Shown here in pieces: positions 45,193 to 52,765 of a stretch of 64,000 bases of DNA. The first letter of the stretch is position 1. Each line of letters starts with the position of its first letter. This stretch comes from Trebonia sp963771985 (GTDB lineage: Bacteria; Actinomycetota; Actinomycetes; Streptosporangiales; Streptosporangiaceae), in NCBI GenBank assembly GCA_963771985.1, contig CAVYVO010000002.1, forward strand, positions 62,001 to 126,000. Reading direction: 5' to 3'. Below the pieces are notes generated by a model. That model made no database searches. It had not been told where the DNA came from and saw nothing but the letters and a program-made list of their open reading frames with translations. Both the position numbers and the translations under genes were made by a program.

Positions 45193-46100
45193 AATTCACC
45201 GTCGACTACCCCATCGTCATCGCCGGCTACGACCCGGCGCTGGTCACCGCGGCCGGGATGACCCGCGTCGTCCAGGCGGCCGAGGAATGCGGCTACGACG
45301 CGATCTCGTTCAGCGAGCATCCCGCTCCGTCGCACAAGTGGCTCAACGCGGGCGGCCACGAGTCGCTCGACCAGACCTCGGCCCTCGCGTTCTGTGCCGC
45401 CGTCACCAGCCGGGTGCGGCTGATGACCTACCTGCTGGTGCTGCCCTACCACAACCCGTTCCTGGCGGCCAAGGCGCTGAGCACGGTCGACCTGCTGTCC
45501 GGCGGACGCCTCACCGTGGTCGCAGGGACCGGGTACCTGCGCTCGGAGTTCCTCGCCCTCAACGTCGACATGAGCCTGCGCAACGAGCTTTTCGACGAGT
45601 CGCTCGAGGTGCTGCGCGGCGTGTGGAGCGAGGTCCCCTTCGCCTACCAGGGCAAGCACTTCACCGCGCGCGGGGTGGCCTCCCTGCCTGGCCCGGTCCA
45701 GCCCGGCGGGCCGCCGGTGCTGATCGGCGGCAACAGTGCCCTCGCCCGCGCGCGGGCCGCCCGCAACCAGGGCTGGAGCCCGCTGATGGTGAGCCCGGAG
45801 GTGGCACGCACGTCGCGCACGCCCGGCATCGCCACCGTCGCCGAGCTGGCGGCCCAGATCAAGGAGCTGCGCGACGCGGCGGCCGCGGCCAACGGAGCCG
45901 CCGCCGCGCTGACCGTCCAGGTACACACCCCGCAGACGAACTTCATGCAACGGCCAGGCTCGGCCGAGGAGCACCGGGACCACCTCGGCCAGCTCGCCGA
46001 GGCGGGAGTGGACTCGTTCGTGCTGCGGCCGCCCGGCGACTCCGTCGACCACGCGGTCGAGGCGCTGCACCAGTACGCGGAGACTTTCCTGAAGGGTTGA
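45189..46100 (+). CDS. LLM-class F420-type oxidoreductase
   Basis: 303 residues of the same superfamily: AEECGYDAISFSEHPAPSHK, MTYLLVLPYHNPFLAAKALS, DLLSGGRLTVVAGTGYLRSE and PPVLIGGNSALARARAARNQ. This is the Rv-type TIGR03619/TIGR03854-like pattern common in F420-using actinobacteria. It overlaps its neighbour by 4 bp and differs from it strongly, so the two are not recent duplicates. Together they may form two successive or a heteromeric redox step. Confidence 0.85.
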   Translation: MKFTVDYPIVIAGYDPALVTAAGMTRVVQAAEECGYDAISFSEHPAPSHKWLNAGGHESLDQTSALAFCAAVTSRVRLMTYLLVLPYHNPFLAAKALSTVDLLSGGRLTVVAGTGYLRSEFLALNVDMSLRNELFDESLEVLRGVWSEVPFAYQGKHFTARGVASLPGPVQPGGPPVLIGGNSALARARAARNQGWSPLMVSPEVARTSRTPGIATVAELAAQIKELRDAAAAANGAAAALTVQVHTPQTNFMQRPGSAEEHRDHLGQLAEAGVDSFVLRPPGDSVDHAVEALHQYAETFLKG

Positions 46101-46106
46101 CGCCGC

Positions 46107-47144
46107 ATGAGGGACCGTGCTTCGGACGACGGGCCGAAGGCTGGCGTGGCCGTGGTCACCGGCGGCAGCCGTGGCGCCGGTCGTGGCATCGCCATCGCAC
46201 TCGGCTCCCACGGGTACACCGTGTACGTGACGGGCCGGACGCAGCGAACGGGCGAGTCGCCGTGGGACGGCACGATCCACGACACCGCTGCGGCGGTCAC
46301 GGCGGCCGGCGGGAAAGGCGTGGCGGTGCGCGTCGACCATCGCAACGATGAGGAGACCGCGGCACTGTTCGAGCGGGTTCGCCGGGACGAAGGCCGTCTC
46401 GACATTCTCGTCAACAACGCGGCGCTGATCCGCGAGGAGTTGCAGAGCGCGGCGCCGTTCTGGGAGAAGCCGCTGGCCGCGAGCGTCGATCTGCTCGAGG
46501 TCGGCCTGTGCAGCAGCCTTGTCGCCAGCTACTACGCGGCGCCTCTGCTGGTCGAGACGGGTCAGGGCCTGGTGGTGTTCACTTCGGCACCGGGCGCCGT
46601 GCGCTACCAGTACGGAGCGGCCTACGGCGCGCACAAGGCCAGCCTGGACAAGTTCGCCGCCGATATGGCCGTCGACTTCCGGCCGTTCGGCGTCACGGCG
46701 GTGTCGATCTGGATGGGCGCCGTGCTGACCGAGCGGCTACAGCAGATCATCGACAGCGGGCCCGAGTTCGCCTACCTCGCCGGCATCGCCGAAACGCCGG
46801 AGTTCACCGGGCACGTCATCGCCGCGCTGGCCGCCGACCCCGACGTCCTCGCGGTCAGCGGACGCACCCTCATCGGGGCCGAAGTGGCGCGACAGTACGG
46901 GATCAGCGACCGGGAGGGCCTGGCGCCCGCCCTCGGTCCGCGACCTGATGCCCGTGGAGCCAGTCAACTACCAGGGGAAAGAACGCACAATGACCGACGA
47001 CCAACTGCAGCAGCTCCTGAAGGACGTGCAGTACCTCAAGGACCGCCAGGCGATCCTCGACGTAATCATGCGTCACGCCCGCGGCCACGACCGTCACGAC
47101 ACCGAGCTGATGAACAGTTGCTTCTGGGACGACGGCGTCGATGA
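46107..47144 (+). CDS. Short-chain dehydrogenase, C-terminus probably frameshifted
   Basis: The first 270 residues are a good SDR: TGGSRGAGRGIAIALGSHGY, NNAALIREE, Ser in VVFTSAPGAVRY and Tyr-x3-Lys in YGAHKASLDKFA. The frame then runs 155 bp into the next gene with a meaningless Arg/Pro-rich tail. Removing one T near 46924 gives the natural family ending GRRPPSVRDLM in the frame of the SnoaL-like gene, so a single-base insertion is likely. Catalytic parts are unaffected. The start is 6 bp after the LLM gene. Confidence 0.75.
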   Translation: MRDRASDDGPKAGVAVVTGGSRGAGRGIAIALGSHGYTVYVTGRTQRTGESPWDGTIHDTAAAVTAAGGKGVAVRVDHRNDEETAALFERVRRDEGRLDILVNNAALIREELQSAAPFWEKPLAASVDLLEVGLCSSLVASYYAAPLLVETGQGLVVFTSAPGAVRYQYGAAYGAHKASLDKFAADMAVDFRPFGVTAVSIWMGAVLTERLQQIIDSGPEFAYLAGIAETPEFTGHVIAALAADPDVLAVSGRTLIGAEVARQYGISDREGLAPALGPRPDARGASQLPGERTHNDRRPTAAAPEGRAVPQGPPGDPRRNHASRPRPRPSRHRADEQLLLGRRRR

Positions 47145-47559
47145 GCACGGCCAGTTCGTCACACCGGGGCCCGAATACGGGGACTGGGCGAACAAGACCC
47201 ACACGGCCGGTTTCTTCCTCCACATGCACAACATCACCAACCACACGTGTGAGATCGACGGCGATACGGCGCATTGCGAGACCTACGTGCTCGGAGCACT
47301 GCTGCCCCGGTCTGCACCCGGTCGGGCCACGTTCGTGAGCGGCCGCTACCTCGACAGGCTGGAAAGGCGAGAGGGGGAGTGGCGGATCCTGGTTCGTCGC
47401 ACCTCGATCGAGGTGGAGGTCGAGGGCGACTCGAAGTGGCCGGACAACGAGATCAGCGAGACCTTCCCCAAGGGCGCATGGGACACCGGGGACCTGTCGT
47501 ACGCGCGCCCGTTGCGACTTGACTCACCGTCTCTTTTCTGGGACGGCAAGACCCGCTGA
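46990..47559 (+). CDS. SnoaL-like / NTF2-fold protein
   Basis: 189 residues: DRQAILDVIMRHARGHDRHD helix, CFWDDGVDEHGQF strand-turn, HNITNHTCEIDGDTAHCETY central sheet and REGEWRILVRRTSIE. The Asp/His pair near the start resembles the active site of dehydratases in this fold (for example the bile-acid 7-alpha-dehydratase type). AGGGGAAAG precedes the ATG at 46990. Last gene of the operon from 40605; probably a dehydratase or isomerase on the pathway. Confidence 0.82.
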   Translation: MTDDQLQQLLKDVQYLKDRQAILDVIMRHARGHDRHDTELMNSCFWDDGVDEHGQFVTPGPEYGDWANKTHTAGFFLHMHNITNHTCEIDGDTAHCETYVLGALLPRSAPGRATFVSGRYLDRLERREGEWRILVRRTSIEVEVEGDSKWPDNEISETFPKGAWDTGDLSYARPLRLDSPSLFWDGKTR

Positions 47560-47730
47560 GGGGATAAGACCAGGAATACCAGCAGCGACGGCGCGATGAT
47601 GCGTGCAGAACTGGATGACATCGAAGCTCGTCAGCGGCCCGCCGGGGGCACGGCCGGCACGGATGACCTGACCTACCGCCAGCTCGCGGCCCGCAAGGCC
47701 GCCCGGCACCTGCTGGATTCCCGGGTACCG

Positions 47731-47871
47731 CCGGCCAGCCGTTCGGCGACCCAAGCAGGCGCGGGCACCCGGTCGGTCTCGGTTTCCTGGCCGACGGCGC
47801 GGCCCTGAAAGGCGCCCTCGGCGTCGAGCAGGCCCTGCGGGTCGGTGCCGCCCCAGACGGAGAGACCGTGC
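47731..47871 (-). pseudogene. Fragment of a GntR/UTRA regulator gene
   Basis: About 141 bp closely matching 63427-63567, part of the complete GntR gene at the right end of the window. The encoded residues LLDAEGAFQGRAVGQETETD and VPAPAWVAERLAG correspond to LLDAEGSRQGHAVGQETETD and VPAPAWVADRLAG there. Neither the DNA-binding domain nor the rest of the effector domain is present, so this is a dispersed remnant. Confidence 0.75.
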
Positions 47872-47935
47872 ACCAGCAGCACCGGGCGATCAGTCACCAG
47901 TAGGTGTCCTGTTCCATGCAGGAAGCCACGGTGTG

Positions 47936-49435
47936 TCAGGCGGGCAGGCCGATCGCCTTGACCTCCAGGTACTCTTCGAAGCCGTGGTCGCCGTAGCGGC
48001 GGCCGAGTCCGCTTTGCCGCACGCCGCCGAGGGGGCTGGTCATGCTGAAGGTGCTGGCCACGTTGGCGCCGATGGTGCCGGTGCGGATCTTCAGCGCGAC
48101 CGCCAGAGCGTGCTCGTCGTCGCCGCTCGATACCTGCCCGGCCAGGCCGTAAACGGTATCGTTGGCGATCGCGACCGCCTCGTCTTCGGTGTCGTACGGG
48201 GTCACCGTGACGACCGGGCCGAAGGTCTCTTCCTGGCCGATCGTGGAGCGCGGGTCGACGTCGGACAGCAGTGTCGGCTCGATGTAGTACCCCTTCGGCA
48301 GGTGGGCCGGCCTGCCGCCGCCGGTGACCAGGGTGGCGCCGGCCGCCACGGCGCCTTCGATCAGGCCGAGCACCTTGGCCCGCTGGACATCGCTGATGGC
48401 CGGGCCGGAATAGTTCTTCATGTCCCACGGGTCGCCGTAGTGGAACTGCTCCATGCTCGCCTTCAGGATGGCCAGGCCCTCGGCCAGCTTGCCCCGCGGC
48501 AGCAGGATCCGGGTCGCATTCGTGCAGCCCTGCCCGGACATCGTGCACACGCCGCCGACGGCGCTGGGGAGCACCTGCACTAGTTCGGCATCGTCGAGCA
48601 CGATGTGCGTTGACTTGCCGCCAAGCTCCATGACGGTCTTCTTCACCGTCGGCGCGGCAGCCGCGAGGATTTTGCGGCCCACGGCCGTCGAGCCGGTGAA
48701 GGTGACCATGTCGACCCGCGGATCGGAGGTCAGCGTGGCGGCCACGTCGTTGTCGTTGGACACGACGACCTGGAAGATGCCGGGCGGGATGTCGGTCTCC
48801 TCGGCGGCGATGCGGCCAAGCTCGAGCCCTGCCCAGGGGGTCAGCTGCGCCGGCTTGAGTATCACCGCATTGCCCGCGAGCAGCGCCGGCACGCTCTCGG
48901 TGACGTTGAGGTAGAGGGGCGCATTCCACGGGGTGATGGCAGTGACCACGCCGACCGGGATGTACTGCAGTTTCTGCCGGAATGTCCGGCCTAGGCCGGA
49001 ATGGGTGCCCGCGTCGCGCAGGAACTCGAAGTTCCGCACCTGGTCCGGCCAGTAGCCCGCCTCCTCGATCGGGAACGCGAGCTGGATGCCGTAGGTCATG
49101 GCGATCGGCGTGCCGATCTCTGTCACCAGGATGCGACGCAGCCGCTCCTGCGCGCGGACCAGCCCGTCGCGGAGCTGGGTGATGCAGCGCGCGCGGAACT
49201 CCACGTCATCCCGCCAGTTTCCGGCGTTGGTGTCGAACGCGCGGCGCGCAGCGGCGACCGCCCGGTCGAAGTCGGCCGGCCTGCCGTCCGCGGCCATCCC
49301 GGCTACCTCCTCGGTAGCCGGGTTGATGACCTCGAACGTCACACCGCCGGAGGCGCCGGTCAGGTCGCCGTCGATGAGCATCCGCTGCTCGCCGGCCAGA
49401 ACGCCGGTTCCGCCATCGGCCGCTGTGGTGGTCAT
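47936..49435 (-). CDS. Aldehyde dehydrogenase
   Basis: 499 residues. Conserved elements are TPWNAPLYLNV, KPAQLTPWAGLELG, FTGSTAVGRKIL, general base Glu in MELGGKSTHIV, catalytic Cys in MSGQGCTNATR and EETFGPVVTVTPYDTEDEA. The ATG at 49435, six bases after AAGGA, is preferred over 49441. It oxidises an aldehyde to the acid with NAD(P). It is downstream of a mycofactocin-type SDR (78-bp gap), repeating the SDR-ALDH pairing seen at 35.3-37.7 kb. Confidence 0.92.
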   Translation of the reverse strand: MTTTAADGGTGVLAGEQRMLIDGDLTGASGGVTFEVINPATEEVAGMAADGRPADFDRAVAAARRAFDTNAGNWRDDVEFRARCITQLRDGLVRAQERLRRILVTEIGTPIAMTYGIQLAFPIEEAGYWPDQVRNFEFLRDAGTHSGLGRTFRQKLQYIPVGVVTAITPWNAPLYLNVTESVPALLAGNAVILKPAQLTPWAGLELGRIAAEETDIPPGIFQVVVSNDNDVAATLTSDPRVDMVTFTGSTAVGRKILAAAAPTVKKTVMELGGKSTHIVLDDAELVQVLPSAVGGVCTMSGQGCTNATRILLPRGKLAEGLAILKASMEQFHYGDPWDMKNYSGPAISDVQRAKVLGLIEGAVAAGATLVTGGGRPAHLPKGYYIEPTLLSDVDPRSTIGQEETFGPVVTVTPYDTEDEAVAIANDTVYGLAGQVSSGDDEHALAVALKIRTGTIGANVASTFSMTSPLGGVRQSGLGRRYGDHGFEEYLEVKAIGLPA

Positions 49436-49513
49436 GAGCATTCCTTCGCGCTAGTGAAAGGACGAGACAGCAGGCGCGGGCACGGCCGCCGTGGCCGTTC
49501 CCGGCGGCGTCTC

Positions 49514-50359
49514 CTACTCAAGGAGCCTCAGGTGAGCGCCGGCGTCGACGCTGATGAACTCCCCGGTGATGTAGCGGGCCTCGTCCGAGGCGAGGAACAC
49601 AACGGTGTTGCTGATGTCGTACGGCTCGATGTACGGCACGTTAGGCAGCAGCTGCATGGTGGCGAACGCGGGAAGCGCGTCCTCCCGGGTGGGGTTCTCC
49701 AGGTCGGGCCGGAACCTCTGGTAGATGCCGTCGTTGTTGAGCAGGCGGGTATTGCAGTTGGTCGGGTGGATGCCGTTGACCCGGATGCCCTGCGGGGCTG
49801 CCGCGGCCGCGATCCACCGGACGTAGTTGACGAGCTGGCGCTTGGCGTAGCTGTAGGCCATCCCGCCCGGCTCCCCGCCGACCCCGCCCTTCATCAGCGC
49901 CGCGAACGAGCCGGTGACGACGGCCGAGCCGCCCGCGCTCATCGCCGGCAGGGCCGCGTGCAGCGTGTTCATCACCCCGACCAGGTTGGTGCCCGCCACC
50001 TCGGCCCAGCCCTCCAGCCCCAGGCCGGGCACGAAGCTGGCGATGCCCGCGTTCGCGCAGACGATGTCCAGCTTGCCGAACGTGTCGACAGCCAGGCTCA
50101 CGGCTTCGCTGAGCGCGGTCAGGTCGCGTACGTCACCCTGGATGCCGACGGCGCGTCGGTCCAGCGCCTCGATCTCGGCCACCGTCTGCTTGAGGTCGTC
50201 CGGAGTGGCGAGCTCGTAGGAGACCGACTTCAGGTCATGGCAGATGTCGTAGGCGACGATGTCGGCGCCTTCCTCGGCCAGCTTGAGCGCATGGCTCCGG
50301 CCCTGCCCCCGCGCTCCGCCGGTGATCAAGGCGACCTTGCCCTGGACTCTTCCGGTCAT
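49514..50359 (-). CDS. Mycofactocin-coupled SDR family oxidoreductase
   Basis: 281 residues. TGGARGQGRSHALKLAEEGA, the diagnostic insertion AYDICHDLKSVSYELATPDD, CANAGI, TGSFAALMKGG and the catalytic Tyr-x3-Lys in YSYAKRQLV. HPTNCNTRLLNND in the substrate loop is typical of this group. GGAAGGAG precedes the ATG. It heads a two-gene operon with the aldehyde dehydrogenase, so an alcohol is probably oxidised to an acid via an aldehyde, with electrons passed to mycofactocin. No mycofactocin biosynthesis gene is in the window. Confidence 0.88.
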   Translation of the reverse strand: MTGRVQGKVALITGGARGQGRSHALKLAEEGADIVAYDICHDLKSVSYELATPDDLKQTVAEIEALDRRAVGIQGDVRDLTALSEAVSLAVDTFGKLDIVCANAGIASFVPGLGLEGWAEVAGTNLVGVMNTLHAALPAMSAGGSAVVTGSFAALMKGGVGGEPGGMAYSYAKRQLVNYVRWIAAAAAPQGIRVNGIHPTNCNTRLLNNDGIYQRFRPDLENPTREDALPAFATMQLLPNVPYIEPYDISNTVVFLASDEARYITGEFISVDAGAHLRLLE

Positions 50360-50422
50360 GTGCTGCTCCTTCCCGTGCGGCCTTCGGAACGAGGCGCCGC
50401 AACGGCCCGCAGAATCATAAAA

Positions 50423-50433
50423 CTAATTGTACT
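50423..50433 (+). promoter_or_regulatory. AT-rich box upstream of the SDR-ALDH operon
   Basis: CTAATTGTACT inside an AT-rich island about 64 bp upstream of the minus-strand SDR. It differs at one base from CTAATTGCACT at 40581-40591 in the acyl-CoA dehydrogenase promoter. Confidence 0.4.
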
Positions 50434-50594
50434 CACCAGCCTAAATGATGCAGGCGGAGTTCATCGCGTGAGAGCTCGGGCTGATGGCTCGAAAGCGCTT
50501 TGACGGCACCGCGATGAGCTGCGCGTGATCCAGGCTCTATTGACTCCGGCGAGAGCCTGCAGGAGCGCGCCCTGCGCAAGCGGAGATGCTCAAC

Positions 50595-51437
50595 TCAGTG
50601 TGCTGGCCGGGCGTTCATGACCCGTTGCCGGTAACGGGAGGGCGATTCGCCGCAGCGTTGAGTGAAGGCGCGGGCGAAGGCGCTGCTGCTGGTGAACCCG
50701 ACGGAGGTCGCGGCTTGGAGGACGGTCTTGTCTGGTCGGGCGAGCAGGACCATCGCCTGGAGTAGCCGGGCTTGGAGGAGATACTCCCGGCAGCTCAGGT
50801 GCAGTTCGGTCTCGAAGAGCCGTCGCAGGGTGCGTTCGGAGACGCCGACGGCACGGCTCAGGTCGGGCACGGAAACGGTGTCGAGGTGACGGGCGACGTA
50901 GCTGGCCGCGGCCACCACGACCGGATGCCGAGATACCGGAAGGGTCAGCGGTCGTTCGTGATCAAGGCTCTCGCCCACCAGGTCGGCCATCACTGTGAAA
51001 AAGCGCTCAGCGGTGAGGTCGCGGTCGTGGCGGCTGATCGGCCAGCGGACGGCGTGCCCGATCATCTCGCGCAGCAGAGGAGCAACAGCGAGGACCCGGA
51101 CCCGTGCCGTCTGGTCAGGGACCAGGACGGGCTCGAAGAACACCGAGATGGTCTTGATCGAGGTGTGGAGGATGCTCTGGTGCTCCACCCCGGCGGGTAT
51201 CCAAGCCGCCTGGTGGGGAGGTAGCAGGTGCCGGCCAGCGACGGTTTCCACCTCGACCAGCCCCTCGAGGGCGTACTCAAGCTGGTGCAGGGGATGGGCG
51301 TGCCAGCCGGTGACAAGGCTCTCGCCCTCGTGGACGTACGAGCCAGCCGCCACGTGGGCGCCGTCTCGCATAGCCACGATCCCTCGGCTGGCCGATTCCG
51401 GCAACTGTTTGACCGTTCGCGCAGCGACAGCCACCAC
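50595..51437 (-). CDS. AraC-family transcriptional regulator
   Basis: 280 residues. An N-terminal cupin sensor domain (HAHPLHQLEYALEGLVEVET, then LLPPHQAAWIPAGVEH) and a C-terminal pair of helix-turn-helices (VPDLSRAVGVSERTLRRLFE, FTSSSAFARAFTQRCGESPS). The GTG at 51437 follows TACAAT (51449-51444) by 6 bp, so translation is probably leaderless; longer in-frame readings would overlap the divergent gene. It shares a 22-bp intergenic region with the methyltransferase at 51460, its likely target. Confidence 0.88.
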   Translation of the reverse strand: MVAVAARTVKQLPESASRGIVAMRDGAHVAAGSYVHEGESLVTGWHAHPLHQLEYALEGLVEVETVAGRHLLPPHQAAWIPAGVEHQSILHTSIKTISVFFEPVLVPDQTARVRVLAVAPLLREMIGHAVRWPISRHDRDLTAERFFTVMADLVGESLDHERPLTLPVSRHPVVVAAASYVARHLDTVSVPDLSRAVGVSERTLRRLFETELHLSCREYLLQARLLQAMVLLARPDKTVLQAATSVGFTSSSAFARAFTQRCGESPSRYRQRVMNARPAH

Positions 51438-51459
51438 CCATCGATTGTAGATCGTAGGT
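51438..51459. promoter_or_regulatory. 22-bp divergent promoter
   Basis: Only 22 bp separate the start codons of the AraC regulator and the methyltransferase. A minus-strand -10 box TACAAT occupies 51449-51444. The -35 regions of each gene must lie inside the other's coding region. GATTGTAGATCG here forms an imperfect dyad with TCGATTGTAG overlap, so one protein could control both directions. Confidence 0.5.
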
Positions 51460-52059
51460 ATGAACAAAACGCATCTGGAGTTCCTGGCCAGCCCCCAGTG
51501 GGCCGAGCAGCTCAAACAGGAAGCGTTGCCCTGGATCGCGACTGCGGGCGATCTGGGAGACGACGTGCTGGAGATCGGTCCCGGACCGGGGGTGTCGACC
51601 GATCTCTTGCGCCAGCTTACCGCTCACGTCACTGCGGTGGAGGTCGACCAGGCCCTGGCTGACGCGCTGGGGGACCGGTTTGGCGGCAGCAATGTCGAGG
51701 TCATCTGGGGAGATGGCGCTGACACCGGTCTTGGCAGCGACCGGTTCTCGGCGGCGACGGCCTTCTCGGTTCTGCATCACGTGCCAACCGCCGAGCACCA
51801 GGACCGCATCCTCGCCGAGATACACCGGCTGCTGCGGCCCGGAGGGATCTTCGTCGGGATCGACTCGCTCGACCTGGACCGCATCCGCCGCGGTCATGAA
51901 GGCGACATCTTCGTGCCCGTCGACCCAGAGAGCTTCCCGGAGCGACTGGGGAGACTCGGCTTCGGAGAGACCACGATCGACCAGACCGGCTACCACTTCC
52001 GGTTCGCTACCAGGAAGCCCAGCGTCTCCCAAAGGGTCCTTCGGCCCGCCGTCAGCTGA
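51460..52059 (+). CDS. Class I SAM-dependent methyltransferase
   Basis: 199 residues. Motif I DVLEIGPGPGVSTDLL, acidic residue in VTAVEVDQALA, VIWGDGADTGL and the post-IV HRLLRPGGIFVGIDSL. A compact type-11-like methyltransferase with no extra domain. The ATG is 22 bp from the divergent AraC start. Its 3' end overlaps the tail of the convergent flavoprotein frame by 70 bp. Substrate unknown. Confidence 0.87.
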   Translation: MNKTHLEFLASPQWAEQLKQEALPWIATAGDLGDDVLEIGPGPGVSTDLLRQLTAHVTAVEVDQALADALGDRFGGSNVEVIWGDGADTGLGSDRFSAATAFSVLHHVPTAEHQDRILAEIHRLLRPGGIFVGIDSLDLDRIRRGHEGDIFVPVDPESFPERLGRLGFGETTIDQTGYHFRFATRKPSVSQRVLRPAVS

Positions 52060-52709
52060 TCAAGGCGGAACTCGGCGCCGCCGACGAGGGTGCCCTGTTC
52101 CACATCGCCAACAAGTTCGCCATCCGCCACCAGAGAGCGGGCCAGCAAGCGGACTACGACCCGGCACTCCTGGACTGAATCTTCCCCCTGCGCGGCGGCG
52201 GCCGGCAGCGCCGCCGTGACCTCAGCCCATGATGGCAGCCGCGACTCATACGGCGCGGCCGGATCGAACAGCACCTGGACCCCCATGCTGCGCAGCGTGT
52301 CCAGGCTCGCCCCGAACGCGGGGTGCGACGCCAGCTGCGGCTTGCAGTGAGGAACGACGACGACGGGCACCCCGTAGCCGGCCATCTCGCACAGCAGCCC
52401 GACTGCGAAGCTGTCCGCGTGCCCGTGCGCGAACTTGTTCACCGAGTTGAACGACAGCGGGCACGCTAGCACCACGTCCGCCGTGGGCGTCCGGGTCCCG
52501 GTGCCGGGCATCCGGTACTCCCAGCAGACCGGCTCGCCGGTCAGCCGCTCCAGTTCGTCCAGGTCGGCGAACCGGGTCCCCATCGGGGTGGAGAACACCA
52601 CTATGCGCCAGCCGGCCTCCTGGAGCAAGGCAACGAGCGACGGCAGGCCCTCGGGCGCAGGTGCGCCGCTGATCACGAGATACAGCACTCTCGGGGCATC
52701 GCCAGGCAC
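51990..52709 (-). CDS. Flavoprotein (phosphopantothenoylcysteine decarboxylase-like fold)
   Basis: The first 165 residues are a flavoprotein-fold domain: VLYLVISGAPAPEGLPSLVA, FSTPMGTRFADLDELERLTG, ADVVLACPLSFNSVNKFAHG and GVPVVVVPHCKPQLASHPAF. GGGGA lies just before the GTG at 52709; the frame is open further upstream but looks non-coding. The last 70 residues (after EVTAALPAAAA) are antisense to another gene remnant and the methyltransferase, so the original stop was probably near 52190 and has been lost by a rearrangement. It would bind FMN and act on a small substrate. Confidence 0.7.
   Translation of the reverse strand: MPGDAPRVLYLVISGAPAPEGLPSLVALLQEAGWRIVVFSTPMGTRFADLDELERLTGEPVCWEYRMPGTGTRTPTADVVLACPLSFNSVNKFAHGHADSFAVGLLCEMAGYGVPVVVVPHCKPQLASHPAFGASLDTLRSMGVQVLFDPAAPYESRLPSWAEVTAALPAAAAQGEDSVQECRVVVRLLARSLVADGELVGDVEQGTLVGGAEFRLDQLTAGRRTLWETLGFLVANRKW
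52050..52178 (+). pseudogene. C-terminal remnant of a hypothetical gene
   Basis: A plus-strand frame without start codon reads RRQLIKAELGAADEGALFHI then ANKFAIRHQRAGQQADYDP and stops at 52176-52178. The composition is that of real coding sequence and resembles the C-terminal part of small actinobacterial proteins of unknown function. The preceding part has been replaced by the methyltransferase gene end. Confidence 0.45.
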
Positions 52710-52765
52710 TCGTTCCCCACCTTCCACGCGAAGTTCTCGGCGACTCCCAGCATAGGCACGACAGC

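Noticed and set aside
45126..46634. 502-codon minus-strand open frame
   Set aside because: Antisense to an LLM oxidoreductase and an SDR that both have clear motifs.
23960..50359. KstR/KstR2-type steroid regulon
   Set aside because: The AT-rich boxes do not resemble the known KstR operator, and no ring-degrading hsa-type gene or KstD was seen.
49001..50503. 500-codon plus-strand open frame
   Set aside because: Antisense to the aldehyde dehydrogenase and SDR genes; no domain seen.
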